This document shows, piece after piece, positions 44,005 through 56,326 of a DNA stretch of 64,000 bases. The notes below the pieces were generated by a model. It was not told the origin of the DNA, ran no database searches, and worked only from the letters and a program-made list of their open reading frames with translations. The stretch comes from Dromaius novaehollandiae (taxonomy: Eukaryota; Chordata; Aves; Casuariiformes; Dromaiidae), in NCBI RefSeq assembly GCF_036370855.1, contig NW_026991398.1, forward strand, positions 310,001 through 374,000. The letters are read 5' to 3'. How positions within the stretch are numbered: the first letter of the stretch is position 1; every line of letters begins with the position of its first letter. The position numbers and the translations under genes were made by a program.

Positions 44005-44460
44005 GATTCCTGGAAGTGGGAAGCGAGCAGGTGCAGGGCTGTGCCTGGCTGTTGAGAAGCAGTGCCTGTTGCAAGGCTTTGGAGGACTAGAAGGGAATGG
44101 AAAGCTGGAGAGTTGGTCTGTGTGTGTTTTGGGGCCCTTGAGGATGCCCTGGCTGCTGCCATGTGTGGTGCTGTGCCCTGTGTATCCCTGCTGCAAAGGC
44201 GCATGTTGGCTGGACACCCTCTGTGAGGCGAGGGGTGGGGGTGTGGGGTGTCACAGTGGCCAGGTACCCTATGGTGGGGATGGGCGGTGGCCCCAGTGTC
44301 TTGGTGCTGCTCTGTGTGGGAGGAAGTGTCTGGAGAGAGCAGTTCTGTGCTTGGGGAGTGCTGCCAGGCTGGGGAGCTGGGGAGTCCTTGGAGGTGAGGA
44401 GGTGACTTGGCTCGCAGGGCCCAGGCTGCCCTAGCGGTGTGACCAAGGGAATCTGGGAGC
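44005..44460. repeat. Three-copy 0.45-kb repeat, copy 1
   Basis: Direct repeats at 44005-44460, 45916-46400 and 52020-52545 share GTGCCTGTTGCAAGGC(C/T)TT, GGAGGACTAGAAG and TGGCCCCAGTGTCTTGGTGC-type sequence. No open frame is conserved among the three. Not recognised as a known transposon. Confidence 0.75.
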
Positions 44461-45915
44461 ATGCTGCTGTCTGTGCAGGAAGTGCAGGCAGGATGTGCAG
44501 GCAGGATGCTGCCTAAAGGTCAGGCAGTGTTTCTGCTCTCTCTGAGATGTGAAACAAGCCTGTTTTTTTCCCCTCCTTCCCTCTTGTTTGCTTTCTGCAA
44601 TGAGAGATTTCCTCTGCAGCAGTGTTTGCTGAGGGAGGAGGAGGCAGTGGGAGATGCTCTCTGCCTGCTGGCTGTTGGCTTGCTGGCAGCTCTTTGGAGG
44701 ACTGAAAGCCTTGTGGAGAGGCAGTCTTTGGAGATAGGCAAGATTGTTCTTGGTAGATGACTGTCATGGGGCTTATGCCTTCATATGTCTCTTTAAACAA
44801 GCAGTCCCTTTGAGAAGGCAAGCCAATCCAAAGTGCCCTGCAAGGGTTGCACAGCTCAGATTTCTCTTCCTTCCAGTTGTAGTTTCTGCAAGTTCCTTCA
44901 CCATTCTGCTGTAGTGTGACCTTCCTGTGCTGCAGCAGGGAAAAAAAGAGAGCAGCCCATGTGCAGGCACGAGTGTGCTAGGTGTGGTGGTGTTAGCTGC
45001 TGCTATGAGCAAGTGACTGGTTTTTGCCTGAGCTTTCGGTGGGTGTGAGGAGCCCCACTTAGCCCTAGATGCATTGCTGTGAGTAGCTGGAGCCAACGGA
45101 GTGGAGGTGAGCACAGTCATCCTCCAAGATGGCTTTTGGGCAGGTGTTGTGGACCCTGAGTGCTTTAAGCACTTGACCCTTGGTGTTTTTTTACCTGAGT
45201 GCTTTCAGAGTTTCTCCTCCTTTTTCTGAGGGGAGATTCCTAAAGCTTTTGCCTTATGACCACTCTTGTTTTCCAACTCATGCTCCCTGAGGCCCTGATG
45301 GTATAGTCTTCCTCCAGGCCTGTGAAGTCAAGGTACCACTGAGTGGAGCACTAGGAGTCAGTTGTTTCCTAGGGAAAGAGAGAGAAGTCGTCATTCCTCC
45401 CATCTGCCCCTGGGGCTGGTTTAGAGGAGAGCTCCTTGCACCCAAAATGAGGACTAACAAGCTTCACCCTGCCATAGCCCAAGCTCCTTCAGTGGGTCAC
45501 TTTGCTGGTGTTCTTGGACTCTCCCTTTGCCATGCCATGTGGGGCCCTGTAGGCAGAGCCTTTGCTGGCTTTTCCATGTGTCACATGCATTGCTGAAACC
45601 TGCTGGCTTGGCTCAAGGCTCTTCTTCGGAAAGAAATCCCAGCCCTTGCTGAGACAGTGCAATACAAATGCTTGAGAGCAGTGGAAGCCTTGTGCCATTC
45701 TCCCTATTGGAAGCCTGCTTGTCTAGGACTGGTACCCCGGCCCTGTCCATGCTGGTCTATGTGTCCGTGTGCCACCATGTGCTCATTTGTGAGCCGTCTG
45801 AGCAAGCCCCGAGAGTGTGGGAACAGTGCCAAAGAGTTTTGGCCTCCTCCCTTGAAGCTGGAAAGGCACCTCAGTAAGGAGGTCCCTTTTGTGAGTGCCT
45901 TGAGGGCATGTGAGG
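44461..45915. other. Spacer, no gene seen
   Basis: Open frames such as 44461-44760 (plus) and 44773-45120 (minus) have no recognisable product and overlap on opposite strands. Confidence 0.4.
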
Positions 45916-46400
45916 CAAAAGTGAGAGTCAAGAGCTGGCCTGCCGAGCTCTTGTGAGAGCACTTCCTCTGTGCTTCCAGGAGGTAGGAAGTGAGCAGGTG
46001 CAGGGCTGTGCCTAGCTGTTGAGAGGAAGTGCCTGTTGCAAGGCCTTGGAGGACTAGAAGCAAATGGAAGGCATGGAGCATTGGCTTTGTGTTTTGGGGC
46101 CCTGGGTGTGCCCTGTCTGCTGCCATGTCTGGTCCTGTCCCTTGTGTGTCCCTGCTGCAGAGGCACGTGTTGGCTGGCAACCCTCTTTGATGCATGTGGA
46201 GGGTGCAGCATGGGCAGGTGGCCTGTTGTGGGGACAGGGGTGGCCCCAGTGTTGTGCTGCTCTGCATGGGAGGAGGTGTGTGGAGAGAGCAGTGCTGTGC
46301 GTTGGTAGCCCTGCTAGGATGGGGAGATGCAGAGCGCTCCGAAGTGAGGATCTGACATCACTCCCAGGGTCCATCATGGTGTCCTTCTTGGGGCTGTGGT
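45916..46400. repeat. Three-copy 0.45-kb repeat, copy 2
   Basis: Includes the left extension GAGAGCACTTCCTCT (45956-45970) that is also present in copy 3, at 52058, but not evident in copy 1. Confidence 0.75.
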
Positions 46401-46844
46401 GTGGGGACTGTTGGTGACCATGTTCCCTCCTTGGAGCATCCTGGTGCGAGCCAGAGATGCTTGCAGTTTGCTGGTTCCTGTCAGCTGAGGTTCATGTTTG
46501 CAGTTTCTGAAGATCTTGATTCTGCTTGAGTCTTTGAGATTGTACTGAGTCTTCTGCAGAAAGTCATCTTCTCACTCCTTTCTGTTGAATATGGACCCTC
46601 ATTACATCTTCCCACCCCAGACACTAAGCCATTCCAGTCCCTCAGAGAGATGGGGAGTTAATCACAGGAGTCAGAGCCACTTCTGCACTTTGTGCCTGCC
46701 CAGACCCTTGCAGGCGGCGGAGATGCCACCTCACAGGAAGTCAGGCCTCTCGGGGGTGATGGGTGGCTCTGAGGTGCCTGTCCTTGGTCAGCAGTGGAGG
46801 CGGCAGCTGCAAAGCCACTGGTCCCCTGGGAACGGAGTCTCAAA
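46401..46844. other. Spacer, no gene seen
   Basis: No recognisable coding or repeat content. Confidence 0.35.
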
Positions 46845-47345
46845 ATAGCAGATTCGTTGAGCCTGCAATGGCAGGGACCTGTGAAGGTAGGGGTCCAACA
46901 CCTTGCTCAAGGCATGGCCCAGTAGATGAGGGTGCTCCAGGCCTTGTCCAGTCCAGTTCTGAATATCTCCAAGGATGGAGATTGGGGAACCTCTCTGGGT
47001 CCCTGTGTTAGGTCGCCCTCATGGTGGAAGATGTTTGTTTTTACTGTCTAAGCAGAATTTCCCGTGCTCCAAGATGTCCCTGTTGCTCTCATGCTGTTAC
47101 TGTGCACCTCCAAGAAAATCTGGCTCCATCTTCTCTGTGTGCTCCATCAGGTAGCTGTGCACAGTAGGTAGACCCCTCCCGCCTCAGCCTTCTCTTGTCA
47201 AGGCTGAACAAACCCAGCTCTCCCAGCCCCTCATTATATGCCCCATGCTCCAGCCCCTGACCTACTTGGTGGCCCTGGGCTGGTCTCCCTCCTGTGTGTC
47301 AGTGCCTTTCTGGAATTGGGGAGCTCAGACAGGACCCAGTGTCCA
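46845..47345 (-). mobile_element. CR1 LINE fragment, minus strand
   Basis: The plus text CAAGGCTGAACAAACCCAGC then TCTCCCAGCCCCTCATTA is the reverse of the [10 protein letters not shown] region of CR1 ORF2, and the flanking sequence at 46860-47050 is the reverse of the CR1 3' part (rules for battle-worn copies: many stops). Only the C-terminal region is present. Confidence 0.8.
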
Positions 47346-49890
47346 GATAATGGTCTCACCTGTGCCAAAAAACAGGGGTAGAGTCTCTGCAGTGGCCCAG
47401 CTGCCTGTGCTCTTATGAATGCAGCTCAGCATGGAGGGGAGACATTTGCCCCTGGCTGTTGTGACTATGTAAGGCCAGCAGAATTGATGATAACCCTCCA
47501 ATTCCTTCTTCCTAGGTCCCATGGTCGTGCAGGCTGCTGGTGCAGTCCTAGAGCCCCCATAGATGGAGGGAGGATGCCAGGGTGTGTCCCTGTAGCTGTC
47601 AACACCTTTGCCAACATCGTGACCCTCTGTGAAAGCAGCTGCAAGTGAATGAGGTGAGGCTACATATGGATGCGAAGGCTCCCATAAATGCCCCTGGCTT
47701 CCACAGATGACAGTGTGCTGGTTCACCTCCTGGTACCTCGGCTCTCCTTGAAATTCCTCCTCCTGCAAATGCTGTTACTACCATCCTGCTCAGTGAATGC
47801 TATTGTGCCCCCTCCTTTGCTAGAGGGTAGTGGTGGCCTATGAGACAAATTAAAGACCCTTGTAATAAACTGCAGCATCTCTTGAATGCCTTTGTCTAAG
47901 TGCCCCAAAGCCACCTTAACTTGAACTAAAGAAGTCTCACAGTGCTTGGGCTTCTAAGTTTGCAAGGGGTGAAGATGTGCCCAGGGCTAGGCGGCCCAAG
48001 GCACCAAGCCATCACATAGTGCCCTGCAAACCCAGGTGTGGAGCCCGGGCTCCCAGCTCCAGAGCCTGCACCCCCAGGGCAGCTGGCATTCCAGCAGACC
48101 TCCAGTCTGGGGCTGTCTCCTTGCTGGTGCCTCATTTCAAAGCCTCCACACTCCTTTTCCCTTCACAGACACTCCTTGTCCAGGTAGCGAAAGGAGAGGG
48201 ACAGAGGTTACTTTGGGCTTAGGAGGCCTATGGGATTCCCAAATGTCTCAAAGTTTTGTCTGTAACTTCTGCATTGCAAAACAAATCCCTTAACCCTTGT
48301 CCCTAGCTGGAGGTTCATGACATGCTGGAGTGCAGGGGGGAGGCAGCAGCCTGCTGTGCCCACAGGGAGCAGCATCCTTCCCTCTGAAAGCAGCAGCATT
48401 GCCCAAGGAGCCAGCTCTGGCTCCAGTCTTGTGCTGAGCCTTTTCACATGCCTTTTGAGCCCAGAGTGCCTTGGCCACTTCCTGGTGTTACCATAAGAGC
48501 TTCCCTGTGTGCCTGGGCTGAGAAGCCAAGGGAAGGCAGCAAGCGGAGTACTGCCTGGGGACTGTGCAAATGTTGAATGTCTTGTGTCCATCTCTTCTCG
48601 CTGGCACTTGGTTGTATCTAGCAGAACGGCCAGCTCTGTGGGGCAGAGACAGTGTGTTTGTAGACTAGCTGCCACAGCCAAGGTCTGGCATCAGGTCGAT
48701 GCCTGGTGCAGTGCTGAGTAGATCTGACAATGTCAGAAAGCATTTCCAGTGCAGCTGCTCCCTCAGCTGCTCTCTTTACCTAGGCACTAGAAATGGAAGT
48801 GGCGTCCTGCTGTCATTTAGCAGGTGCTGCAGAACAAGTAGTTCACAGCTAGGACTCGATGGTAAAGGAAATGCAAGTGCAATTGTTCCCTTTTGTGATG
48901 TGTCCCCAGTGTGACAGAGTGGAGATGTCGTTATGACCTGGAGAGAGTCTTGCCAGGAGATGACAGCTGTTTGCAGAGGAGTGTCATGAAAGGAGTGATG
49001 ACAGTGACATCAAGGGACATGAGGGTGACCCAGGTGAGCTTCTCCTCTGTGAAGGGCATCAGAGAAGCCTGCCTCAACACCTGTTTTTGTTTTGTTTTGT
49101 TTTGTTTTGTGTGTGTGTGAAATGCAGACTGGCCCAGAGATGTTTCTCATGCCTGAAGAACCAGTGGATGTTCCCAGATCCATCACCCCGTGACAGACCT
49201 TTGACAGAGCTAATTCCTGTAGAGAAAAGGCTGTGTGCAGCAAGGCTCTTTGGTATGTGCAGAGCCTGGAGAGCTCCTCTGTGTGTTTCCCCAAGCAATG
49301 CGTGTGTTCTGCAGCAATGTGTATGTTCCCATCTGGTGATGGAGCTGGGACAGACAGGCCCGCAAAGGATTTCTCCTGCAGCCAATCTCTCCTGAAGGGA
49401 AAGGCTTTGGAGATTTGTCCTTCCTATGGATTTGGTGTGGTGATCCAAAGAGCTGTGTAGGCAGGTGGACTGATGGCTGTTTCTAACTGATGACCAGTTG
49501 TCTTTAAGTTGTTGTTTATTTGTCCTGTCTTCAGGATGAACCCTGGAAAAACTGCTGGTCCCCCTCCTGCTGCACAGACCCAATGGCTCTTGTTTCTGGA
49601 GATGGTTTGTTGCTGGCAGCTCATGGGGGCTGCTCTGCTCCTGCCCTCCTACTCTCTCTGAAGGGAGGGAGAGGAAGCAACAGCCACATAGCTGCAGGTG
49701 GAGGAAAGCCTTATTTGCCTCCCATGGGAGCAACTGCCGAGCTGCTCACCTTCCCCAAGGGGGACAAGTGGTGAGAGACAGGCCACCCAGGAGCCACAAT
49801 TATAATCAGCGGGTCTCCCAGGAGAGACAGGAGTTGTCCCACTGTTATCTCTGATGTAGAAATAAAGAGATTAAGAGACATGATCACATC
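47346..49890. other. Unassigned region with minus-strand open frames
   Basis: Two minus-strand frames, 47723-47914 and 47325-47768, overlap and differ by a frameshift. Both are unrecognised. The TTTTG microsatellite at about 49083-49110 is followed by a short TG run. The rest shows no gene I can support. Confidence 0.35.
49083..49121. repeat. TTTTG then TG microsatellite
   Basis: About five TTTTG units followed by GTGTGTGTG. Confidence 0.9.
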
Positions 49891-49899
49891 TGGCCATTC

Positions 49900-51080
49900 C
49901 AGTGTGTCCAACTTCCCAACCTCATAGGCCAGCAGAAGGTGGCAGGCCATGAAAGCAGCCAGGAGGAACATGGCTTGGATGTTGGAAGTGATTTTTCTTC
50001 CCCTGGTGTGTCTGATAGGTCACTTAAAGGCACATGAGTGGAATGTGCTTGTGAGGTCATTTGGGACTGTGCAGCAGCCAAGCCAGCAGAAAGTACATGC
50101 CATGGATGTTGCTTGTGAGGTCACTTTGTTGTCTGGGGCTGATCGGCCATCTTCAGGCTGTGGTCCGTGCAGGTTCTTGGGATGTCACCTCTGTGTATTC
50201 TCCTGATCAGCAAGAAACCTTTTAATAGCTGTAGCGTGGACTTTGAGGTCCCTTCTGCCTGAGTACCTGACAGGTCAGCAGCAGGCCCATGGGGAGGGTA
50301 TGTGCTTGTGAGGCCACTTTATCCTCAGGACCTGCTGGGCAAGCTGCAGGCAGCTGCCTTGGGTGCTGCCTGTGAGGTGACTTGTGCCTCAGCACCTCCT
50401 AGGCCAGGGGGAGGCACCTAAGTGCTGTTGGTGCAGGTTGTGAGGTGCTCCTGCCTCAGTCCTTGATAGGCCAGCAGCAGGCACATGGCTTCGAGGCTGA
50501 GTGTGAGGTCACTTGTGCCTCGGTATGGGATAGGGCAGCAGCAGGCACATGTCTGCTGTTTGCATTTGTGAGGTCATTGGTGACTCAGTACCTTCAAGGC
50601 TTAATGTGAGGCCCCTTTTCAATCCATACCTGGTAGGCCAGCGTCAGGTACAGTACTGCTGGTTGTCTTGGTGAGGATGTTGTGCCTGAGAACTGGAGAG
50701 ACTGGCTGCATGCACATGGCTTTGGAGATGATGGTGAGGTCATTGTGTCTCAAGACGTGCTAGGCCAGGAGCAGGCACCTTGCTGCTGTTTGTTCTTGTG
50801 GGGTCCTTTCTGCCTCAGCACCTCATAGGCGAGCATCAGGCCCATGGCTTGGATGCAGATGGTGAGGTCCCTTGGCCTCAGTACCTCATGGGCCAGCACA
50901 GGCATGTTGGTGCAGTTTGTACTTGTGAGGCCACTTCTGCCTCATGCCAAAGACATGGTCACATGTCTTTGATGCAGATTGTGAGGTCACTTGTGCCTGC
51001 GGCCTTGATAGGCCAGTGGGAGGCCCATGGCTGCTGTTCATGCTTGTGAGGTCACTTGTGCCTCAGGCCCCATAGGCCAG
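49900..51080 (+). repeat. 64-bp satellite array 4
   Basis: Unit starts at 50053, 50117, 50245, 50310, 50374, 50442 and 50505 and onward keep the 64-base period. Units contain GTGAGGTCACTTGTGCCT and GATAGGCCAGCAGCAGGCAC. The left end (49900-50040) is diverged. The orientation is the same as arrays 1 and 3. Confidence 0.93.
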
Positions 51081-52019
51081 GCATGCTGAGCTTGAGAGAA
51101 ATTGTTTGTCAAGTATAGGAGTTTATGAGAGATAAGTGGTTCTACACATATAACAAACATTGGGCAACACCAAACAATCTACAGACTTAAGTATTAACAA
51201 ACCTAACAGTATATCAAAGCTCTACTGTTAAGCCACGGATGCACAGTACAATGACCATTCTTTCTTTTTCCTTGTCCTTATGTGGGCCACCCGTCCGGTA
51301 ACAGTTTTCCCCAGATTGTTCTCACCATACTTGAGCTGTGCTGGGATGATTCACGTCCTCCCTGGCAGTTGGCCTCAGGGTCATCCTCACTGATGGGTGG
51401 GCTGTCGGGTCTGCAGGCCAGCTGATGGTGAGTCCGAGTCCACACAGAGGTATGTGGCTTACTCTCTTATCCTTCCTGGGCTTAGTTCATTATCCAGTCA
51501 AACAATGCCAGACCATGGTTACACTACAGCTATACAGCCCCAGTCAATACCAACAGGCATACCAAGAGATAACCCAGTGCTCAGTCGACAACAGCACGCG
51601 TATTCAACAGACAACCGTACTCAGTCGATAACAGTACGCACGCACATCAACAGGTCCTTCAGTGGAGAATTCCACAGTACCTAGATGCCTGCGGTGCGAG
51701 TCTGTGGTGTCACTTCCCCTTTGCTGACTAGGTTTGTTCAGCGATCATGGGGTCGTTGGAGGGTGTGCCACTAGGCTACAGCACCTGCACAGTGTGGTGA
51801 CTCTGGCCGTGGTGCCCCCAGGGTTCCTTAAGTCTTGGGGAGCCCCCCAGAGCAAACCCCTCTTCTATGGGCTGCACCATCCTAAGTCCCTCGCTTGCCT
51901 GTGCGGCACCTATCAAATGGCTGCAAAGGCTCTAGCAGGAGACGGAGAGAATGTCTTCCCCTCCCCCCAAGTCCTGGGCCATGTGTGTGCAGAGGCCTCC
52001 TATTCGGAGAAGCTATGGT
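51081..52019. other. Spacer with a short imperfect repeat, no gene seen
   Basis: A 20-base motif (CTCAGTCGAYAACAGYACGC) occurs at 51580-51599 and 51620-51639, 40 bases apart, within a run of related CAACAG motifs (51545-51655). The rest is unassigned; it may be a decayed LTR. Confidence 0.45.
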
Positions 52020-52545
52020 AAAAAAGAGAGGCAAGAGCTGTCCTGTTGAGCCCCTGTGAGAGCACTTCCTCTCTGCTTGCTGGAGGTGGGAAGTGAAGAG
52101 GACCAGGGTTGTGGAGGTCCAGAGGAATTCCCTGTTGCAAGGCCTTGGAGGACTAGAAGCAAATGGAAGGGCTGGAGAGGTGGCCTTTGTGTATTCCGGG
52201 GCCCTTGTGGGTCCCCTAGCTGCTGCCACATCTAGTCCTGTCCCCTGTGTGTCTCTGATGCAGAAGCATTTGTTGGCTGGCAACCCTCTATGAGGCGAGG
52301 GGCAGGTGGTGCGGTGTGTCACAGTGGTGGGGTGCCCTGTGGTGGGAACGAGTGGTGGCCCCAGTGTCTTGGTGCTGCTCTGCGTGGGAGGAAGTGAGAG
52401 AGCAGTGCTGTGCGCGGGGAGTGCCACCAGGCTGGGGAGCTGGGGAGCCCTTGGAGGGGAGGAGGTGACTTGGCTCGCAGGGCCCAGGCTGCCCTGGTGG
52501 CGAGAGCCAGGGGTGCTGGCAACCTGCTGCCTTCTGTGCACTGAG
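52020..52545. repeat. Three-copy 0.45-kb repeat, copy 3
   Basis: The longest of the three. It shares the left extension with copy 2 and the right end (GGTGACTTGGCTCGCAGGGC) with copy 1. Confidence 0.75.
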
Positions 52546-53160
52546 GTTCAGGCCTTGAGTTTCCTCACCTCTTGCCAGGATCTGCAGCCAGATATGCCAC
52601 ATAGACTGTGAAATACATAGAAATATGCAGCTTGGAGTATTTGGAGTATAAATGGTCACCTTTCTGAAAGGCTTTCTTGTTGGAGATTCTTGAAGTTAAC
52701 ATTTCTGGGATCTGTCCAACTACAAGTTTTTTTAGGCTAGAGGCATAGCAGTTGCCTCTCTCTCCTAGGCAAAGGCTAAGGGAGGATACTACCTGTATAC
52801 CTAATTGGTGCAGACACTCTTTTCTTTGCACATGGCAGGCCCTAGAAACTCTTTGCTTATAATGCAGTAGTATCCCCCAGTTAGCCTTAATTAACAATCC
52901 GATTAGTCCCCCTTCAATCCAGTGAATTATAGAGAGGATCTTGAGCTCTTCTGAAGGCCTCGCTGCTTCGGGGCTCTCTGCTGCACCCTGCGCACTGCTC
53001 TGGGCTCTGACACAAGACACCCAGGGGTTGACATGCAGCAGGAGGCCACAGAGAGGAGTTCAGATCACATGGGACTTTTTTCACCCGCACAGTTAACAAG
53101 GAAAAGGTCTTGCCACAGTGGAGCACTCAGAGGCACCCTTTCAAGCGGAAGTGCCGCAGT
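52546..53160. other. Spacer, no gene seen
   Basis: The minus open frame 52565-53020 has no recognisable product. Confidence 0.35.
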
Positions 53161-53164
53161 GATT

Positions 53165-53530
53165 AGATTTTAAAATGTGCAAAATAAGGAAATCTTCCAC
53201 TGACAAAGTATTTCTTCAGAAGATAATTGGCCTTTAAAAGCCCTTCTCCCAGATGTGCAGTGCCTACAGTGAGTCATGATGCTCCAGCACTTTCCTGCAA
53301 GTCAGCAGGAAATACTTCAGGGGTCATAGCTGAGAATCAGCTTGTAAAGCTGAAGTTGTTTTGTGCAGATAACTTGCAAATCTCCTCAGAATTACGTTCC
53401 TCACCTTTCCATGTGCTCCTTTCTTCTCTAAGGGAGTCATTTCTGACCTGACAGTTCAGGTGTCCAACTCAGCTGGGCACGTTTTGCAGTGTGTCACTGA
53501 GCTGGTTGAGGCCTGCAGTTCCTGAAGCTC
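53165..53530 (+). pseudogene. Exon-like remnant of an unidentified gene, copy 2
   Basis: A plus-strand counterpart of 37010-37515. The first piece (KVFLQKI-like, then LLPDVQCLQ) has stops. The second has ENQLVKLKLFCADN in frame, and the third, after TTCTCTAAG, encodes GVISDLTVQVSNSAGHVLQC and ends LVEACSS with a stop at 53522-53524. The borders between pieces match those of copy 1. Frame breaks in the first piece and different lengths of the linking sequence suggest this copy is dead. Confidence 0.45.
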
Positions 53531-54099
53531 CTGCCTTATCACCTCGGGCACAGCCTGGGTCTTAGCTCACTTGTGGAGAGAAGATTCCTGGAGAGTGCTG
53601 GAAACAATTTCTTGGCACAGGCAATCAATGAGCCAACAACAGCTGAACTGTGTCAGTCACAAGCAAAGCAGAAGCAGATAGATATGTAAAGGTTGAGGGC
53701 AGCCATGGCTGGAATGATCATGAGATAGTGGAGATGTAAGACAAAAAGCTGAAGCACAGCCCAGGGCTGCAGGAGAGCCTATTTCAGCTTGAATCCTGCT
53801 TGGCAGGATCCCCCAGGAGACTTCCCTGGAGGGCAGAGGGGCCATGAGGCCTCTGTAAAGACAGACTAGGCAGAGGAAGAGAGGACAGAGAGGCAGAAGA
53901 AGAGAGAGGAGACATGTCAATTTGAATACAGTAGTTTCTCAGAACAAAGTTTCTCCATTCAGAGTGTTGCCAGGAAGTGTATCATGAAGAATAACATATA
54001 CATATATATAAACATGTAAACTCACATAGAGTAATTACTGTATTGCTCGAATATGGCCAGAAAGAAATAAATTAAATAAATTATCAAAAGCAGGAAAAA
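53531..54099. other. Spacer, no gene seen
   Basis: Contains a TA-rich run at 53996-54011 and A-rich sequence. Confidence 0.4.
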
Positions 54100-55640
54100 A
54101 AAAGTTTTGCTACAGTTTTCAACTTTTTAAACTTCTTTGTGTTGTTATTGCCCTTTTTTTTGTTTGGTTCTTTTTTGATACACTGGTCTTTTGGGGAGGT
54201 TCTTTTTCTTTTTTTGGGGGGGGGAAGGAAAAGTGATTTTCAGAGCTGGGACAGGATGCAGTCAGAGGGTCATGGATGGCTAGTGCCTTTGCAGGTGCCC
54301 TGGTCCCCTTTGCCCAGCCTCCATCTGCAGCTTCCAGGGGCTCCAGTCTCCTACAGGTCCCTGTGAGAGCTGCCAGGCCCAGGCAGGTGCCTCAGAGACA
54401 CCCGCCTCTCCAAGTGCCACTGGGTGCTTGTGGTTGGACACCTGAGCTCTGCCTGGAAAGGTGAAGAACAACAAAAAAAAAAAGCACACTTTCATCAGCT
54501 GGGATGACTGAATAATTTTAATAAAATGTCAGTGTTTTCCTATGATGAGATACTGGAAATTTTGAGGAAGGGCATGAATCTCAGGAGAAGAAATGTTGAT
54601 CTGCCTGTTAACTCGTGTTACCGCTGCTCTGTCTTATGCCATGGGTATAATCTCAGTAACCTTCCACATATTCCCATGTGTCTTGATTAAATTGATCATT
54701 TCTAAAGGCATCTTTGCATCAGATGATCTGGATATGTGCACTTTGCATAGTTTCCCAGTTTTCTTCCTCCCCTTGCTCTTTATCATTCAGATACCTCTCA
54801 ACTCTCCAGTTGCTGCTCTGAGCTTATGGGAGTCTGAAGCTTGCCTCATCTTTCAGCAGTCCTATTGTCTCTTAAACAAACTCCTTCATTGTGATCCTAT
54901 CCAGCCTTTCCTATCTATTTGTCAAGAACATTTCCTTGTATATTGTAGACCTCACTACAGGCAACGTGGACTTGACATAAAGTTGAGGAGTGTATTTTAT
55001 TTCTTATGAAGCTGGATCATGTTTTAGTTTGATTGCAATTAAGACAAATCCTTCTGTGTCTGTTTGCAGCTAGTTCTCTAAGGAAAGCAGGCAGGAATTG
55101 GTGCACGTGAGCTGTAACATTCAGCTACAGCCTTGAGTGGAAAAAGGTTAGATTAACAAGAGTGATCCCCAGTGCCTGATGAGGGAACTGGCAGGGCTGG
55201 GGAGCTGGGGAGGAAGGTTGCCCATACATGTCTCCTATCAAAAATACTGCTTTACCTACATGCCCAGACTTCATTAGGAGACACTGTGGATCAATATTAG
55301 GTGGGGAATGTGGGTATGACTTCTTCTGAAAACTGAAGAATAAAGAAAGCTTCAGAAGCAGACATCTTTTCATTTTCAGGTGCTCATTGAAATCTGCCTA
55401 ATTTAAATACTCTCCTGAAAACTTCCCCATTAGCCACACAAGAATTGACAAAATGAGGAAAATTATAGAAATAGGCATGGTTCCTTGGGTTTTTTTGCGT
55501 TTTAATGACCCCTCAGCTGTATCTGGTGCTAAGTCCACGAACCACAGATGCTGAACAAACCTCTCAAGAAGTTAAAGTCAGAAGCAAATCCCAAGTTTCT
55601 TGGAGTGTTAACAGGTCCCACTGAGGGCCATTACCAACAA
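54100..55640 (-). repeat. Duplicated block B, copy 4, inverted
   Basis: The reverse complement of 6480-8030 and 30700-32240, from the TTTTT/G-rich end (54150-54235, matching the A/C-rich right end of the other copies) to CTCAAGAAGTTAAAGTCAG at about 55562. It contains a run of G at about 54216-54225. The 138-codon open frame 54593-55009 is unrecognised and not open in the other copies. Confidence 0.7.
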
Positions 55641-56224
55641 AGTCTCCCCAGGGGCTGATTAGAGCAGAAAGGTGGAGGCCCTGATTTAAGGCAGGCAAAG
55701 GCAATGTGCAGGTGGCTTGATGTGTGTTATCAAGCAGAGCAGCCAGGCACTGACACCCAGCCCCTGGGAAGAGTCATCCTTTCCATCACTCATTGCTCAG
55801 GGGTCTTCCTGGGGGAAGTGTGCAGGTAGGGGTGTGCAACGCCGAGTGCAGGACCATGATACAACACCTCCTGGGCTCTCAAGGGACAAGGAGGCTTCAA
55901 GGCCACAGTGCTTTGAGGAATGGCATCTTCTCATGGGCCTCGGTGGCAGAGACACCAGCCATAGCCAAGAGGACAAAGACTTACCTGAGTTGGGAGCTTT
56001 CAGCCTTGGCAGTGCCCTCGGCCATCTCCACCTCAGGCTGTCCTATTCTTTCCCACACCTGTGCCTGTTTTCCTGCAGCCTGTAGACACCCAGCCTGCTT
56101 CCCCACCCTGCTCTCACCCGGGAATCTCCTGACCTCTCCTGATGTCTTCCTGTTCTCACTTGCTTTTCCTTGACACACAAGGCCAGGGGCTGATCACAGA
56201 CTCCCTCTGGGTGTCCTGTAGCAC
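55641..56224 (-). repeat. Block C, inverted copy
   Basis: The reverse complement of 30046-30699. Its presence next to inverted block B and a minus-strand CR1 end shows that 54.1-56.3 kb is one inverted piece of the 29.9-32.2 kb module. Confidence 0.6.
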
Positions 56225-56326
56225 CACAGCACTACCCTTCAAGTGACATTCTTGTTACCTGAAGTCCAGTCTGAAACTCTCAAACTGCAGTTTGTGGCTC
56301 TTTCCCCTTCTCATGCTGTTTCCCAC
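56225..56326 (-). mobile_element. CR1 LINE fragment, inverted, interrupted
   Basis: The reverse of 29945-30040, ending in CTGTTTCCCAC. In the direct copy the sequence continues smoothly across this point; here it stops and TGTTAAAAAC begins, marking an insertion or rearrangement border. Confidence 0.65.

Noticed and set aside
54593..55009. 138-codon plus-strand open frame
   Set aside because: It lies in inverted block B; the corresponding frame is broken in the copies at 7.2 and 31.5 kb.
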